From positions 248,001-312,000 of the forward strand of contig NZ_SEON01000005.1 of assembly GCF_004152845.1 (NCBI RefSeq): a stretch of DNA of 64,000 nucleotides. Reading direction: 5' to 3'. Position 1 is the stretch's first letter. Every line of letters begins with the position of its first letter. A program made the translations under genes and the position numbers. Source of the stretch: Sphingobium fuliginis. GTDB taxonomy: Bacteria; Pseudomonadota; Alphaproteobacteria; Sphingomonadales; Sphingomonadaceae. Under the pieces are notes generated by a model. The model was given only the letters and a program-made list of their open reading frames with translations. It ran no database searches and was not told the DNA's origin. Below are positions 1 to 7,978 of this stretch, in pieces.

Positions 1-2
1 AG

Positions 3-206
3 CCCTATACGCTGACCAATATCCGCGCCACCTACACGACGCCGGACGAGAAGCTGAGCGTGACGGGCTTCGTCAACAATCTGTTCGACGTCCGCTATCT
101 GAACCACTCGCTGCCCGCCGCCAATGCGGCGCAGGGCGTGACCGGCGATACGGTTGCCTGGGCCGATCCGCGCACGGCGGGCGTGGCGGCGCTGTTCCGC
201 TTCTGA
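3..206 (+). CDS. TonB-dependent receptor, C-terminal end (partial)
   Basis: The last 67 codons of an outer-membrane receptor run in from the left edge. The fragment reads as beta-strand pairs, with an NNLFDVRY motif typical of the penultimate strands of TonB-dependent receptors. It ends in Leu-Phe-Arg-Phe, the terminal aromatic recognised by the outer-membrane assembly machinery. The substrate cannot be read from this piece. It faces an organosulfur cluster tail to tail, and such receptors often sit beside uptake genes, so transport of a sulfur compound is possible but unproven. Confidence 0.85.
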   Translation, partial: PYTLTNIRATYTTPDEKLSVTGFVNNLFDVRYLNHSLPAANAAQGVTGDTVAWADPRTAGVAALFRF

Positions 207-250
207 TGAGGGGGAGGCCGGGTGGTCCCCGGCCTTTCGTCAAAAGAAAA

Positions 251-282
251 GGGCGCCGGGAGGATTTCCCGGCGCCCTTTTT
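251..282. terminator. bidirectional Rho-independent terminator
   Basis: An 11-bp perfect stem (251-261 with 267-277) has a 5-nt loop. It is followed by T5 on the plus strand and preceded by an A-rich run that gives a U-tract on the minus strand. It lies between the convergent receptor gene and the sulfonate operon and can serve both. Confidence 0.85.
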
Positions 283-332
283 GCTTCCCGAACTCTTGCG
301 AAGGCAGGAGCACGGTGTCTCTATTCCATCGG

Positions 333-1490
333 CTATTCCGCAGCAGCCAGTAACGCCGGAGCCTGACGGCCTAGCAACGGCAGCACCTCTTCGCCCACGC
401 GATAGGCTTCTTCCAGATGCGGCGTGCCAGCCAGGATGAAGGCGTCGGTTCCCCGCGCGATCAGCTCGTCCAGACGGGCCGCGCATTGCTCGTAGCTGCC
501 GACGATCCCCAGCGCAGGACCGCCCCGCAGCAGGTTGAAGCCGCCCCAGAGATTGGGCGCGACGATCAGCTCGTCATAGCGCCGCGCATCGGTCGGGCGG
601 AGCGCGGCCTGACGGGCGGCGCCCACGGAGTCCGTCGCCTGCCCGCGCCAGCGCTGGCGAGTTTCCTCGCTCACATTGTCGAAGCCCCTGGCGATGTCGG
701 CCCAGGCTTCCTCCTCTGTCGCGCGGGCGACCAGATCGACGCGCACCGCGCATTTCTGCTCTCCGCCCAGTGTCGCCGTGCGTTCCTTGACGCGGGCGAA
801 CTTGTCGCCAAGCTGGTCGAACGGCTCCAGCCAGGAGAGATAATAATCCGCATGGCGCGCCGCCGTCTGGAGCGCCGCGTCGGACGATCCGGAGAACCAG
901 ATCTCCGGAAATTCCTCGCCCTGAAGGACCGGCGCGAGCCCGCCGTCGCGCAACTGGTAGAAACGCCCGTCATAGGAGAAGTCCGAAGACTTCCAGACGC
1001 CCTTGAAAATATCGAGAAATTCGCTGGTGCGGCCATAGCGGTCGTCATGGGCGAAGCTGTCGCCCCACCAGAGCTGGGCCGGGCCGCCGCCGCCGGTGAT
1101 GATGTTGAACAGCAGCCGCCCGCCGGTCGCGCGTTGCAGGCTGGCGGCCATGCGCGCCGTGTGGACCGGATTGCCGAAGCCGGGCTGGAAGGCGATCATG
1201 AAGCGAAAGCTCTTCGTCTCCCGCGCCAGCAGCGAGGAGATGACCCACGGGTCGTCGGTATTGGGGAAGGACGGGATCAGCCCGCCCTGAAAGCCGACGC
1301 TTTCCGCCGCCTGCGCGATGGCGGCCAGATGGTCGATATAGGTGAACGGGTCGGCATCTCCCTCGCGGTCCAGGCCGGGGGCGATATTGCCGGGCCTGAG
1401 GGGCGACCAGTCGCCGCGCTCATAGCCGCTGGTCTGGATGCTGTTGTGGCAGCCATGGGTCGGCAGGCGCCAGTAAAAGTCGATGGACAT
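333..1490 (-). CDS. ssuD: FMNH2-dependent alkanesulfonate monooxygenase, SsuD-type
   Basis: A 385-residue luciferase-fold (LLM class) flavin monooxygenase. SsuD oxygenates alkanesulfonates with reduced FMN and O2 to give an aldehyde and sulfite. The length matches the family (about 380). The N-terminal FYWRLPTHG, the central NIITGG, and the C-terminal PNLWGG...HLEEAYRVGE block near residue 358 closely match E. coli SsuD. The start is the ATG at 1490, preceded by GAGGAG; the longer upstream reading frame runs into the neighbouring gene and has no family match. It is the last gene of a seven-gene leftward unit, 13 bp after its paralogue. The exact sulfonate range is unknown. Confidence 0.9.
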   Translation of the reverse strand: MSIDFYWRLPTHGCHNSIQTSGYERGDWSPLRPGNIAPGLDREGDADPFTYIDHLAAIAQAAESVGFQGGLIPSFPNTDDPWVISSLLARETKSFRFMIAFQPGFGNPVHTARMAASLQRATGGRLLFNIITGGGGPAQLWWGDSFAHDDRYGRTSEFLDIFKGVWKSSDFSYDGRFYQLRDGGLAPVLQGEEFPEIWFSGSSDAALQTAARHADYYLSWLEPFDQLGDKFARVKERTATLGGEQKCAVRVDLVARATEEEAWADIARGFDNVSEETRQRWRGQATDSVGAARQAALRPTDARRYDELIVAPNLWGGFNLLRGGPALGIVGSYEQCAARLDELIARGTDAFILAGTPHLEEAYRVGEEVLPLLGRQAPALLAAAE

Positions 1491-1503
1491 GGGGACGGTC
1501 TCC

Positions 1504-2460
1504 TCAGGCGGCCTGTTGCGCGACGCCGGTGAGGGCGCGCAGGCGAGGCAGAAGATGCTGGCCAATGCGATAGGCTTCCTCCAGCGAGGGAACTGCCTCC
1601 AGCACCAGTTGCGTGATCCCGGATGCTGCAAAGCCCGCAAGCCGCTCTGCCGCTTCGTCATAGCTCGCGATCAGCGTGCCCGGAGCGAGCGGCAGGCGTT
1701 GCGCGTCGCGCTCTGCACTTTCCCTGTCCTCGCGCACCAGCAGCGGCTGGATCAGCCCGGCCTCGACAGGGCATCCCTTCGCCAGCGCGTTCAGCCGGGC
1801 AATATCATTGGCCAGCGCCTCTGCGGTGGCGGGCTGGAACAGATGAACGTCGGCATGACGGGCGGAAAGCGCCAGCGCCGCCTCCCCCTCGCCTTGCAAG
1901 TAGATGCGCGGAAAGGGCACCCGGTTGAGCGGCGCGTCGAAGCCGCCATTCTTGACCTCGAAATGCGCGCCCTTGTAGCTGAACGGGCGCTGCTCGTGCA
2001 CGCCGCGCGCCACGGTCAGAAATTCCTCCAGCCTTTGCGAAAGGTCGCCATCCTTAACGGAATCCGCTTCGGCCAGACGATCGGTCGCTTCGGCATCGTG
2101 CGCGATCGCCCACGCGAGGCGGCCATGCGTTGCGCGCTGGAAGGTCGTCGCCTGCTTGGCGGCATAGACCGCCGATCCGACCGAAGCGGGAAATTCGGGC
2201 ACGACATTCAGACGCGGCGCGGCGCGGGCGACGATGGCGGCGATGATGCGGCTTTCGTCGGCGGCGATGCGGTGACGCACGAACAGCCCGTCAAAGGCCG
2301 TCTGCGCGGCGGCCTGCGCGACCTGGACATAATAGTCGAAGCGGTTCTGCGTGCTCGTCCGGCGGTCCCGCGCCAACGCAGGCAGGGGCCGCCATGCGCC
2401 CGGCTCGGAACGTTGCGGATCGGCGGCGGGATCGAGCCGCCAGTGGATGTTCAGCGTCAT
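1504..2460 (-). CDS. LLM-class flavin-dependent monooxygenase, divergent SsuD paralogue
   Basis: A 318-residue luciferase-fold protein, about 65 residues shorter than SsuD. The start (IHWRLDP) and the C-terminal SLEEAYRIGQHLLPRL near residue 290 resemble the adjacent SsuD, but the middle is divergent and lacks the NIITGG motif. Tandem LLM monooxygenases occur in organosulfur loci such as sfnG/msuD or dszA-type clusters, so it may act on a different sulfone or sulfonate or prepare a substrate for its neighbour. It overlaps the upstream nitroreductase by ATGA, so translation is probably coupled. Function within the family is inferred. Confidence 0.75.
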   Translation of the reverse strand: MTLNIHWRLDPAADPQRSEPGAWRPLPALARDRRTSTQNRFDYYVQVAQAAAQTAFDGLFVRHRIAADESRIIAAIVARAAPRLNVVPEFPASVGSAVYAAKQATTFQRATHGRLAWAIAHDAEATDRLAEADSVKDGDLSQRLEEFLTVARGVHEQRPFSYKGAHFEVKNGGFDAPLNRVPFPRIYLQGEGEAALALSARHADVHLFQPATAEALANDIARLNALAKGCPVEAGLIQPLLVREDRESAERDAQRLPLAPGTLIASYDEAAERLAGFAASGITQLVLEAVPSLEEAYRIGQHLLPRLRALTGVAQQAA

Positions 2461-3065
2461 GCGACGTCCCTTTCCTTGACAAAGGCCGGCTGTTCGAGCG
2501 TTCCGGCAAAGACGGTTTCATCGAGCGGGCGGCGGCCATTGGGGGCTTCGGCGCCATGGAATTCGGCGTCCAGCCCTGCCAGATCGCCCTTGCGGCCGAG
2601 CGCGATGACGGCTTCGATGGCAAAATCCTGCGGGATGTTCAGCCCTTGCCGCGCCGCTTCCCGGTCGAAGCCGCCAATGCCATGGGTATGCCATCCCAGC
2701 AGCAGCGCCTGATGCGCGAAATTGGCCCAGGCCGCGCCCGCGTCGAAACTGTGCGAGCCATTGGCGACCCTTTCGCCCCGTCGTTCCAGTTCCCGCGCCG
2801 ACAGGATCAGCACCAGCGCCGACGCCTTCGCCGCCCAGAGGCGGTTGCGCGGCATCAGGAAGGCGAGATAGGCCTCCCACCATTGGTCGCCCGGTCGCGC
2901 GACGAGGAACCGCCAGGGCTGCGCGTTCATCGCGGAGGGCGCCCAGCGAGCCGCTTCGAAGGCGCTGCGCAGCACGGCATCCGGCACCGCTTCTCCGGTG
3001 AAGCTGCGCGGCGACCAGCGGTCTGTGAACAGGGAATCGACAGGATGATCGGCGGCGCGGCTCAT
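2457..3065 (-). CDS. nitroreductase-family FMN oxidoreductase
   Basis: A 202-residue nitroreductase-fold flavoprotein. The phosphate-contacting RWSPRSF is at residues 16-22 and the FMN-pocket ARWAPSAMNAQPWRF at about 39-53, and the length is typical. It overlaps the transport ATPase upstream by one base and the monooxygenase downstream by four. No SsuE-type NAD(P)H:FMN reductase is present in the cluster, so this protein is the obvious local candidate to feed reduced FMN to the two LLM monooxygenases. That role is an inference from position; a reductive role on an imported substrate is equally open. Confidence 0.85.
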   Translation of the reverse strand: MSRAADHPVDSLFTDRWSPRSFTGEAVPDAVLRSAFEAARWAPSAMNAQPWRFLVARPGDQWWEAYLAFLMPRNRLWAAKASALVLILSARELERRGERVANGSHSFDAGAAWANFAHQALLLGWHTHGIGGFDREAARQGLNIPQDFAIEAVIALGRKGDLAGLDAEFHGAEAPNGRRPLDETVFAGTLEQPAFVKERDVA

Positions 3066-3919
3066 CAGCGCGCCTCCCGGCTGGGCAGATGGACGAGATT
3101 GTCGGCGCTTTCGGCGGCGTCCGCGCCTGAAGTGAGTTCGGCCAATATCTCGTCCTTCAACCGATGCAGCAGCGGGGCGCGACGGTCGCGGGGATGGGGC
3201 AGGTCAACCTCCACGATGCGGCGGATGCGGCCGGGATTGGGCGACATCACGATCACCCGGTCGCCCAGATAGAGCGCCTCCTCCACATCATGCGTCACCA
3301 TCACCATGGTCGACCGCTGCGCCATCCAGATGCGCTGCAATTCATTCTGCACATGGACGCGGGTCAGCGCGTCGAGCGCGCCCAGAGGCTCGTCGAGCAG
3401 CAGCAGCTTGGGCTCCGTCACCAGGGCGCGGGCAATGGCGGCGCGCTGCGCCATGCCGCCGGAAAGCTGGTGGGGATAGGCTTTTTCGAAACCCTTCAGG
3501 TTCACCAGCGCGATATGATCCGCCACGATCTGCGCCCGGCGCGATTTCGGCGTATCCGTGTTGAGCAGGGCCAGTTCGACATTCTGCTCCAGCGTCATCC
3601 AGGGGAAGAGCCGGTGGTCCTGGAACACGATGCCGCGATCCAGGCTGGTCGTGGCGATGCGGTCGCCGTCCAGCCGCAGCTCGCCGCTATAATCGGTGTC
3701 GAGGCCCGCGATCAGACGCAGCAGCGTCGACTTGCCGCAGCCCGACGCGCCGACGATGCTGACGAACTCGCCGGGGCGGACGTTCAGATTGATGCCGTCC
3801 AATATCTTGCGCGGCTTGCCGCCGATGTCGAAGCTCTTGTCGAGACCGCTGACGGTCAGCGCGCCCCGGCTGGCGGCCGCTTGGGCAAGGTCTTCGCGAG
3901 CATGGGGGTGGGGGTTCAT
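3065..3919 (-). CDS. ssuB: ABC transporter ATPase, SsuB/TauB type
   Basis: The 284-residue ATPase of a NitT/TauT-family importer for sulfonates or related anions. Walker [10 protein letters not shown] is at 57-65, the Q-loop in [11 protein letters not shown] at about 97-107, the signature LSGGM at 152-156, Walker B LLLLDEP at 172-178, and the H-loop in VTHD. DHRLFPW after the Q-loop glutamine is typical of SsuB/TauB. The ATG at 3919 has GGAG 7 nt upstream and is preferred. An in-frame ATG at 3937 overlaps the permease stop, and the longer frame upstream is an out-of-frame reading of the permease. Confidence 0.93.
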   Translation of the reverse strand: MNPHPHAREDLAQAAASRGALTVSGLDKSFDIGGKPRKILDGINLNVRPGEFVSIVGASGCGKSTLLRLIAGLDTDYSGELRLDGDRIATTSLDRGIVFQDHRLFPWMTLEQNVELALLNTDTPKSRRAQIVADHIALVNLKGFEKAYPHQLSGGMAQRAAIARALVTEPKLLLLDEPLGALDALTRVHVQNELQRIWMAQRSTMVMVTHDVEEALYLGDRVIVMSPNPGRIRRIVEVDLPHPRDRRAPLLHRLKDEILAELTSGADAAESADNLVHLPSREAR

Positions 3920-3933
3920 GCCGTTTCTCCGGA

Positions 3934-4704
3934 TCATGATTGAGCGGGTTGCCAGCGCAGCAGGGACTGGCGCAGGCGGCGGAACAACTGGTTGATGAGG
4001 AAGCCGAGCGCGGCGGTGACGCCGATCACCACCAGCATGATGTCCAGCCGCTGCTGGACCTGCGCGGTCTGCATGGCGACGCCCAGCCCTGACCCCGCGC
4101 CCGTCAGCAATTCGGTGCCGATGGTGGAGATCCAGGCGAAGGCCAACGCCTGGGTGATGCCGGTCAGCACCAGCGGCATGGCGGCAGGCAGCAGGATGAA
4201 GCGGATGCGCTGGAGCGTGGTGAAGCGGTAGATGCCGCCGACCTCCAGATAGCGGCGCTCGACCTGCGCGACCCCCGCATGGCTGTTGAGCATGGACGGG
4301 AAGAAGGCGGACATGCTGACGACGATCAGCTCCGTCCCCTCCCCCACGCCGAACCAGAGGCCGATCAGGGGCAGCCAACCGATCATCGGCACCTGCCGCA
4401 GCGCGTGAAGCAGCGGCCCCAGCAGCCGGTCGACCGGCTTCCATATGCCCATGGCGATGCCCGCCGCCACGCCCAGCGGCGCGCCGATGGCAAGGCCGGT
4501 AAAGGCGCGTTGCAGCGTGGCCAGCGTGTCGCGCAGCAGATCGCCGTTGCGCAGCAGTTCAGCCAGCGCGGAGGCGACGGCAACGGGCGGCGCGAAAGTC
4601 ACCGAATGGGCGCTCGCCTGCCACTGCCACAGGAAGATGAGGAGCAGCGGCGCGACGAGGCCGATGACGAGCCGGACAGGCCAGCGGGCAAGTTGATCCT
4701 TCAT
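3934..4704 (-). CDS. ssuC: ABC transporter permease, SsuC/TauC type (second copy)
   Basis: A 256-residue inner-membrane permease with about six hydrophobic segments. The cytoplasmic EAA-like loop, which docks the ATPase, is near residues 145-190 (YLEVGGIYRFTTLQRIRFILLPAAMP). It overlaps the preceding permease by ATGA. It shares the BPD_transp_1 architecture with that gene but is clearly diverged from it. SsuC normally works as a homodimer, so two adjacent permease genes suggest a heterodimeric channel. Substrate is inferred from the adjacent SsuD and SsuA-like genes. Confidence 0.9.
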   Translation of the reverse strand: MKDQLARWPVRLVIGLVAPLLLIFLWQWQASAHSVTFAPPVAVASALAELLRNGDLLRDTLATLQRAFTGLAIGAPLGVAAGIAMGIWKPVDRLLGPLLHALRQVPMIGWLPLIGLWFGVGEGTELIVVSMSAFFPSMLNSHAGVAQVERRYLEVGGIYRFTTLQRIRFILLPAAMPLVLTGITQALAFAWISTIGTELLTGAGSGLGVAMQTAQVQQRLDIMLVVIGVTAALGFLINQLFRRLRQSLLRWQPAQS

Positions 4705-5462
4705 GCCGTCCTCCAGCGGGTGGCGCGGCTTTCGACCCAGCGGGCGCCGCGATCGAGCAGGAAGCCGATGAGACCGCTGACGACCACGCCCGCCAGCACG
4801 ACGTCGATCTGGAACAATTGCCGCCCCATCTCCATCATCTGGCCGATGCCGCTGTCCGCCGCGAGCAGCTCTGCCGCCACCAGCACGACCCAGGCGCGGG
4901 TCAGCGAAATGCGCAGGCCGGTGAGCACGGCGGGCACAGTGGCGGGCAGCAGGATGCGGCGGATCAACTGGAGCAGGCTCAGGCGATAGACTTTCGCGAC
5001 GTCGAACCAGTTGCGCGGCACGCCCCTGATGCCGTCGAAGGTGGCGAGCGCCATCGGGAAGAAGGCGGCGATGGCGACGACCGCGATCTTGAAGGGCTCA
5101 TCGATCCCCAGGAACATGACCATCAGCGGCACGAAGGCGATGACGGGCACCTGCCAGAGCGTCAGGAAAAGCGGCGACAGGACGGCTTCGACCAGCCGCG
5201 ACAGTGCCAGCGCCGCGCCGAAGACCATGCCCGCGCCCGCGCCGATGGCGAAGCCGACCAGCAGCCGATAGAGGCTGTCCCCGACATGTCGCTGCAACTC
5301 GCCGGATGCGGCCATGTCGGCCAGCGCCTGGGCGACGACGCTGGGCGGCACCAGCACTTGCGGCGGGAACAGGCCGCTGAGGCAGGCGACCTGCCAGAGC
5401 GCCAGCAGCGCGACCGGCGCGGCCCAAGCCGCGGCGACGGCCTTGCCTTGGGGAAAAGCCAT
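4701..5462 (-). CDS. ssuC: ABC transporter permease, SsuC/TauC type (first copy)
   Basis: A 253-residue permease with a hydrophobic N-terminus (VALLALWQVACLSG) and several membrane segments. Its EAA-type loop around residues 145-190 includes WFDVAKVYRLSLLQLIRRILLPATVP. Its start codon shares one base with the stop of the binding protein (TGATG), and it overlaps the second permease by four bases. Binding protein, two permeases and ATPase are therefore encoded without gaps, as expected for one transporter complex. Confidence 0.9.
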   Translation of the reverse strand: MAFPQGKAVAAAWAAPVALLALWQVACLSGLFPPQVLVPPSVVAQALADMAASGELQRHVGDSLYRLLVGFAIGAGAGMVFGAALALSRLVEAVLSPLFLTLWQVPVIAFVPLMVMFLGIDEPFKIAVVAIAAFFPMALATFDGIRGVPRNWFDVAKVYRLSLLQLIRRILLPATVPAVLTGLRISLTRAWVVLVAAELLAADSGIGQMMEMGRQLFQIDVVLAGVVVSGLIGFLLDRGARWVESRATRWRTA

Positions 5463-6574
5463 CAGCCCTGCCCCCCGCCATCATGCGCCCAGAACTGCTC
5501 CAGCTTCAAATCCTTGAGCGCCTTGTCGACGAAACGTTCATCGATCAGCGCATCGGCATCCACCTTCTTGCGGATCAGGCCGCGTTCCAGCGCATAATCC
5601 ACGACCGAACGGTAATGCGCCAGCACCGCCGGATTGAAGACCGGCGAGAAACGCTCCCGCCAGGGGATGCCGCTATTGGCATAATCCTTCGCCACAATGC
5701 CTTCCGGCAGGGCGCCGCGCGCGGCCTTGCGGATGACTTCGGCCTTGTTCGCTTCGTCGGAGGACCATGCGGCGGCGCGGACGAAGGCGTCCACCACCAA
5801 TTGGGTCAGCTCCGGATGCGCGTCGACAAAGTCCGCACGGCCGAACAGTTCGGCGCGCATCTTCCAGTCGGCGGGCGCATCCCTGGTCGACCAGATCACA
5901 TGACCTATGCCCTTCTGCTCGACCAGCAGCCCGTCGGACAGCAGCACGGCGGCGTCGACGCTGCCGGATTCCAGCGCGGCGGGCGTGGCCGAGGGGTTGA
6001 TGTTGACGATCTTGAAGTCATCCAGCTTCAGGCCGCTGCTGTCGACCAGCTTGGAAAAGGGCAGTTCCCAGGGCCGTCCGCGATGGAGCGCGATCCGCTT
6101 GCCCTTGAGGTCGGCCAGGCTTTTCGCCGCCAGCCCCTTGCGCGCGACGATATAGACGTCCTGCCCCTGCCCCACCGGCGCCACGATCTTCAGCGGCACG
6201 CCGCCCGCGACGGCGATGGCGGCGGGAAAATCGCCATAGGAGGCGAAGTCGATCCGCTTGCCGGAAAAGCCTTCATTGATGAGCGGCCCGCCCACGGCGG
6301 TAGAGACCGGGGTGAAGACCAGCTCGATCCCCTTCTTCGCCAGTTGCTCCTTCAGCCAGCCCTGCTGGATGACGACGCCGTTCAGGCCGTTGAACACCTG
6401 CTTGCCCTGATAGGGATAGGCGATGGACGCGATGGTCAGGGTCTTGACCACCTCGCCGTCTCCGCCGCCGGACCCGCCGCAGCCTGCAAGCAGGGCAGAG
6501 CCCAGCAGCGCCATGGCGGCGGTCAACCATTGACGAAGGCGGGAAAGAAAAGACGCGCTATTCTGATTGGCCAC
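5462..6574 (-). CDS. ssuA: ABC transporter substrate-binding lipoprotein, SsuA/NrtT type
   Basis: A 370-residue periplasmic solute-binding protein for aliphatic sulfonate-like anions. The N-terminus has a basic region, a hydrophobic stretch and a lipobox ending LLAGC near residue 32, so it should be lipid-anchored. The mature part has the two-lobe NitT/TauT pattern, including FASYGDFPAAIA and GKRIALHRGRPWE. The start is GTG at 6574 with GGAG 8 nt upstream. It is the first gene of the leftward unit and lies about 26 nt downstream of the predicted start of a sigma-54 promoter. Confidence 0.88.
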   Translation of the reverse strand: MANQNSASFLSRLRQWLTAAMALLGSALLAGCGGSGGGDGEVVKTLTIASIAYPYQGKQVFNGLNGVVIQQGWLKEQLAKKGIELVFTPVSTAVGGPLINEGFSGKRIDFASYGDFPAAIAVAGGVPLKIVAPVGQGQDVYIVARKGLAAKSLADLKGKRIALHRGRPWELPFSKLVDSSGLKLDDFKIVNINPSATPAALESGSVDAAVLLSDGLLVEQKGIGHVIWSTRDAPADWKMRAELFGRADFVDAHPELTQLVVDAFVRAAAWSSDEANKAEVIRKAARGALPEGIVAKDYANSGIPWRERFSPVFNPAVLAHYRSVVDYALERGLIRKKVDADALIDERFVDKALKDLKLEQFWAHDGGGQG

Positions 6575-6611
6575 TATGCAGGCTCCGTTGAAGGCTCTGC
6601 CCCCATCCGAT

Positions 6612-6626
6612 GCACGTCATGTGCCA
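6612..6626 (-). promoter_or_regulatory. sigma-54 promoter for the leftward sulfonate operon
   Basis: On the minus strand the sequence TGGCACATGACGTGC has GG and GC separated by exactly 10 nt, the invariant spacing of RpoN promoters. It matches TGGCACG-N4-TTGC at all but two positions. The predicted start is near 6600, giving a short leader to the GTG at 6574 with a usable ribosome site. Confidence 0.7.
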
Positions 6627-6670
6627 ACCGGATAATCCGGCGGTCCCGTGCGGGCCGGCCAAGGCAGCAG

Positions 6671-6719
6671 CGATTGCGCGCTGGTGATTTTGCCGCAGCG
6701 GCGACCGCGCGATTGCGCG
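6671..6719. promoter_or_regulatory. candidate upstream activator sites between the divergent sigma-54 promoters
   Basis: CGATTGCGCG occurs at 6671-6680 and again at 6710-6719, 39 bp apart start to start. The second copy lies in an interrupted palindrome (CGCGC-GATT-GCGCG, 6706-6719). The position, 50-110 bp upstream of both predicted starts, suits binding sites of a sigma-54 activator. The assignment to the adjacent regulator is inference. Confidence 0.4.
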
Positions 6720-6771
6720 AAATGAAGCGGCGATGAGCCCCGGAACCGTTCCGCATCCGCATCGCGGCTTT

Positions 6772-6786
6772 TGGCACGAGCCTTGC
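6772..6786 (+). promoter_or_regulatory. consensus sigma-54 promoter for the DszB-like gene
   Basis: TGGCACGAGCCTTGC matches the RpoN consensus TGGCACG-N4-TTGC at every defined base, with GG-N10-GC spacing. The predicted transcription start is near 6798, about 47 nt before the ATG at 6845. Confidence 0.85.
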
Positions 6787-6844
6787 GACGGATATATTCC
6801 TATGTCGGTGTCGGGAAGGCCGGCCTACAGGTGGAGAAACAGGA

Positions 6845-7891
6845 ATGGCAAATAAGGTCGCGCCTCTGGACAGCGTCTGGGTGACGCGCTGCCCGGTACC
6901 GGCAGCGTCCGGCGTGGCCTGCGCCAAAGGCTGGATGGCCGAGGCGTTCGCACAGGACGGCATCAGCGTCAGACGGGTTCAGGAACTCGGCCTCAATCTG
7001 GTCGCGAGCGATCCGGAAAACCAGGCGCGCCATCTGTTTCGCGAGGGGGGCAATATACAGGCGCTGGCGGCGCGGGCGTTGGGTGCGCCGACGCGAGTGA
7101 TAGGACTGACCTGGATCGACGAGCGGCAGGCGATCATGGTCAGGCCCGATGTCGGCGTCATGGACCCTGCCGATCTCGAAGGGCTCCGATTCGCCCTGCC
7201 CGGCTATGGCCGTACCCATGGCGAGAGCATCGCCCGCGGCATGGCGCTGCACGGTATCAAGAGCGCTCTCGCTTTGGGCGGCCTTGCGCTGGAAGACGTG
7301 CAGTTGATCGAAATCCCCGCCCCGCCCGTCGAACAGGCCAGCGTGGAAGGGATGCGCCGCCTCTGGCTGGGCCTGGAGTGGCTGGCGGCGGGCCGGGTGG
7401 ACGCCGTCTATGTGAAAGGCGCGGCCGGCGCCGAAGCCGCGCAGCGCCTGGGGCTGGAGATAGGCATCGATCTCGACGCCTATCCCAGCCGCCTCGCCCG
7501 GGTGAACAACGGGACGCCGCGCCCCATCGTCGTCCACCAACATATGATCGATCATCATCCGGCGCTGGTCGAACGCTTCCTGGAACAGAGCTTGCGTGCC
7601 GCCGATTGGGCGGCTGCCCATCCATCCGACCTCAACGCCATCCTTGCCCAGGAAACCTTGTCCGGCATGGAGGGCGTAGAGGCGGCCTATCGCAACAATT
7701 TCCATCGCGCCCTGCATCCCGACCTGTCGGATGAACGCGTGGAGATGTTGAAGATTCAGGCGCATTTCCTGTGGCTGCATGGATTTCTGGAAGCGCCTGT
7801 GGACGTCGATGGCTGGATCTGCGCGGAACCCTTGCGCAGCGTCATGAAGCGGCGCGCGGAACTGGCCACCCCTCTCCGGCCGTCTCACTGA
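6845..7891 (+). CDS. DszB-like sulfinate desulfinase / SsuA-fold protein, no signal peptide
   Basis: A 348-residue protein of the periplasmic-binding-protein fold. It starts directly with the domain and has no export signal, so it should be cytoplasmic, unlike transporter binding proteins. It resembles 2'-hydroxybiphenyl-2-sulfinate desulfinase (DszB). CPVP at residues 16-19 corresponds to the catalytic Cys27 motif, and R66-E-G-G69 to the R70/G73 active-site motif. The C-terminal QAHFLWLHGFLEAPVDVDGW matches the DszB tail. The position of DszB His60 is not obviously conserved, so the substrate may differ. DszB releases sulfite from an aryl sulfinate. Recalled similarity is clear but moderate; a binding-protein-like sensor role is the main alternative. 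RBS GGAG, 8 nt spacing. Confidence 0.7.
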   Translation: MANKVAPLDSVWVTRCPVPAASGVACAKGWMAEAFAQDGISVRRVQELGLNLVASDPENQARHLFREGGNIQALAARALGAPTRVIGLTWIDERQAIMVRPDVGVMDPADLEGLRFALPGYGRTHGESIARGMALHGIKSALALGGLALEDVQLIEIPAPPVEQASVEGMRRLWLGLEWLAAGRVDAVYVKGAAGAEAAQRLGLEIGIDLDAYPSRLARVNNGTPRPIVVHQHMIDHHPALVERFLEQSLRAADWAAAHPSDLNAILAQETLSGMEGVEAAYRNNFHRALHPDLSDERVEMLKIQAHFLWLHGFLEAPVDVDGWICAEPLRSVMKRRAELATPLRPSH

Positions 7892-7978
7892 AAGCTCAGC
7901 TAGGCTCCAAACTTTATTTTCTACTAATTCAGAAGACAATTACCTGCTATCCTGATGTCTGCCAGGGATGGAGACGCT

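Noticed and set aside
6575..6844. A leader peptide or riboswitch in the divergent sulfur intergenic region
   Set aside because: Both predicted leaders are shorter than 50 nt once the sigma-54 starts are placed, leaving no room for a structured aptamer.
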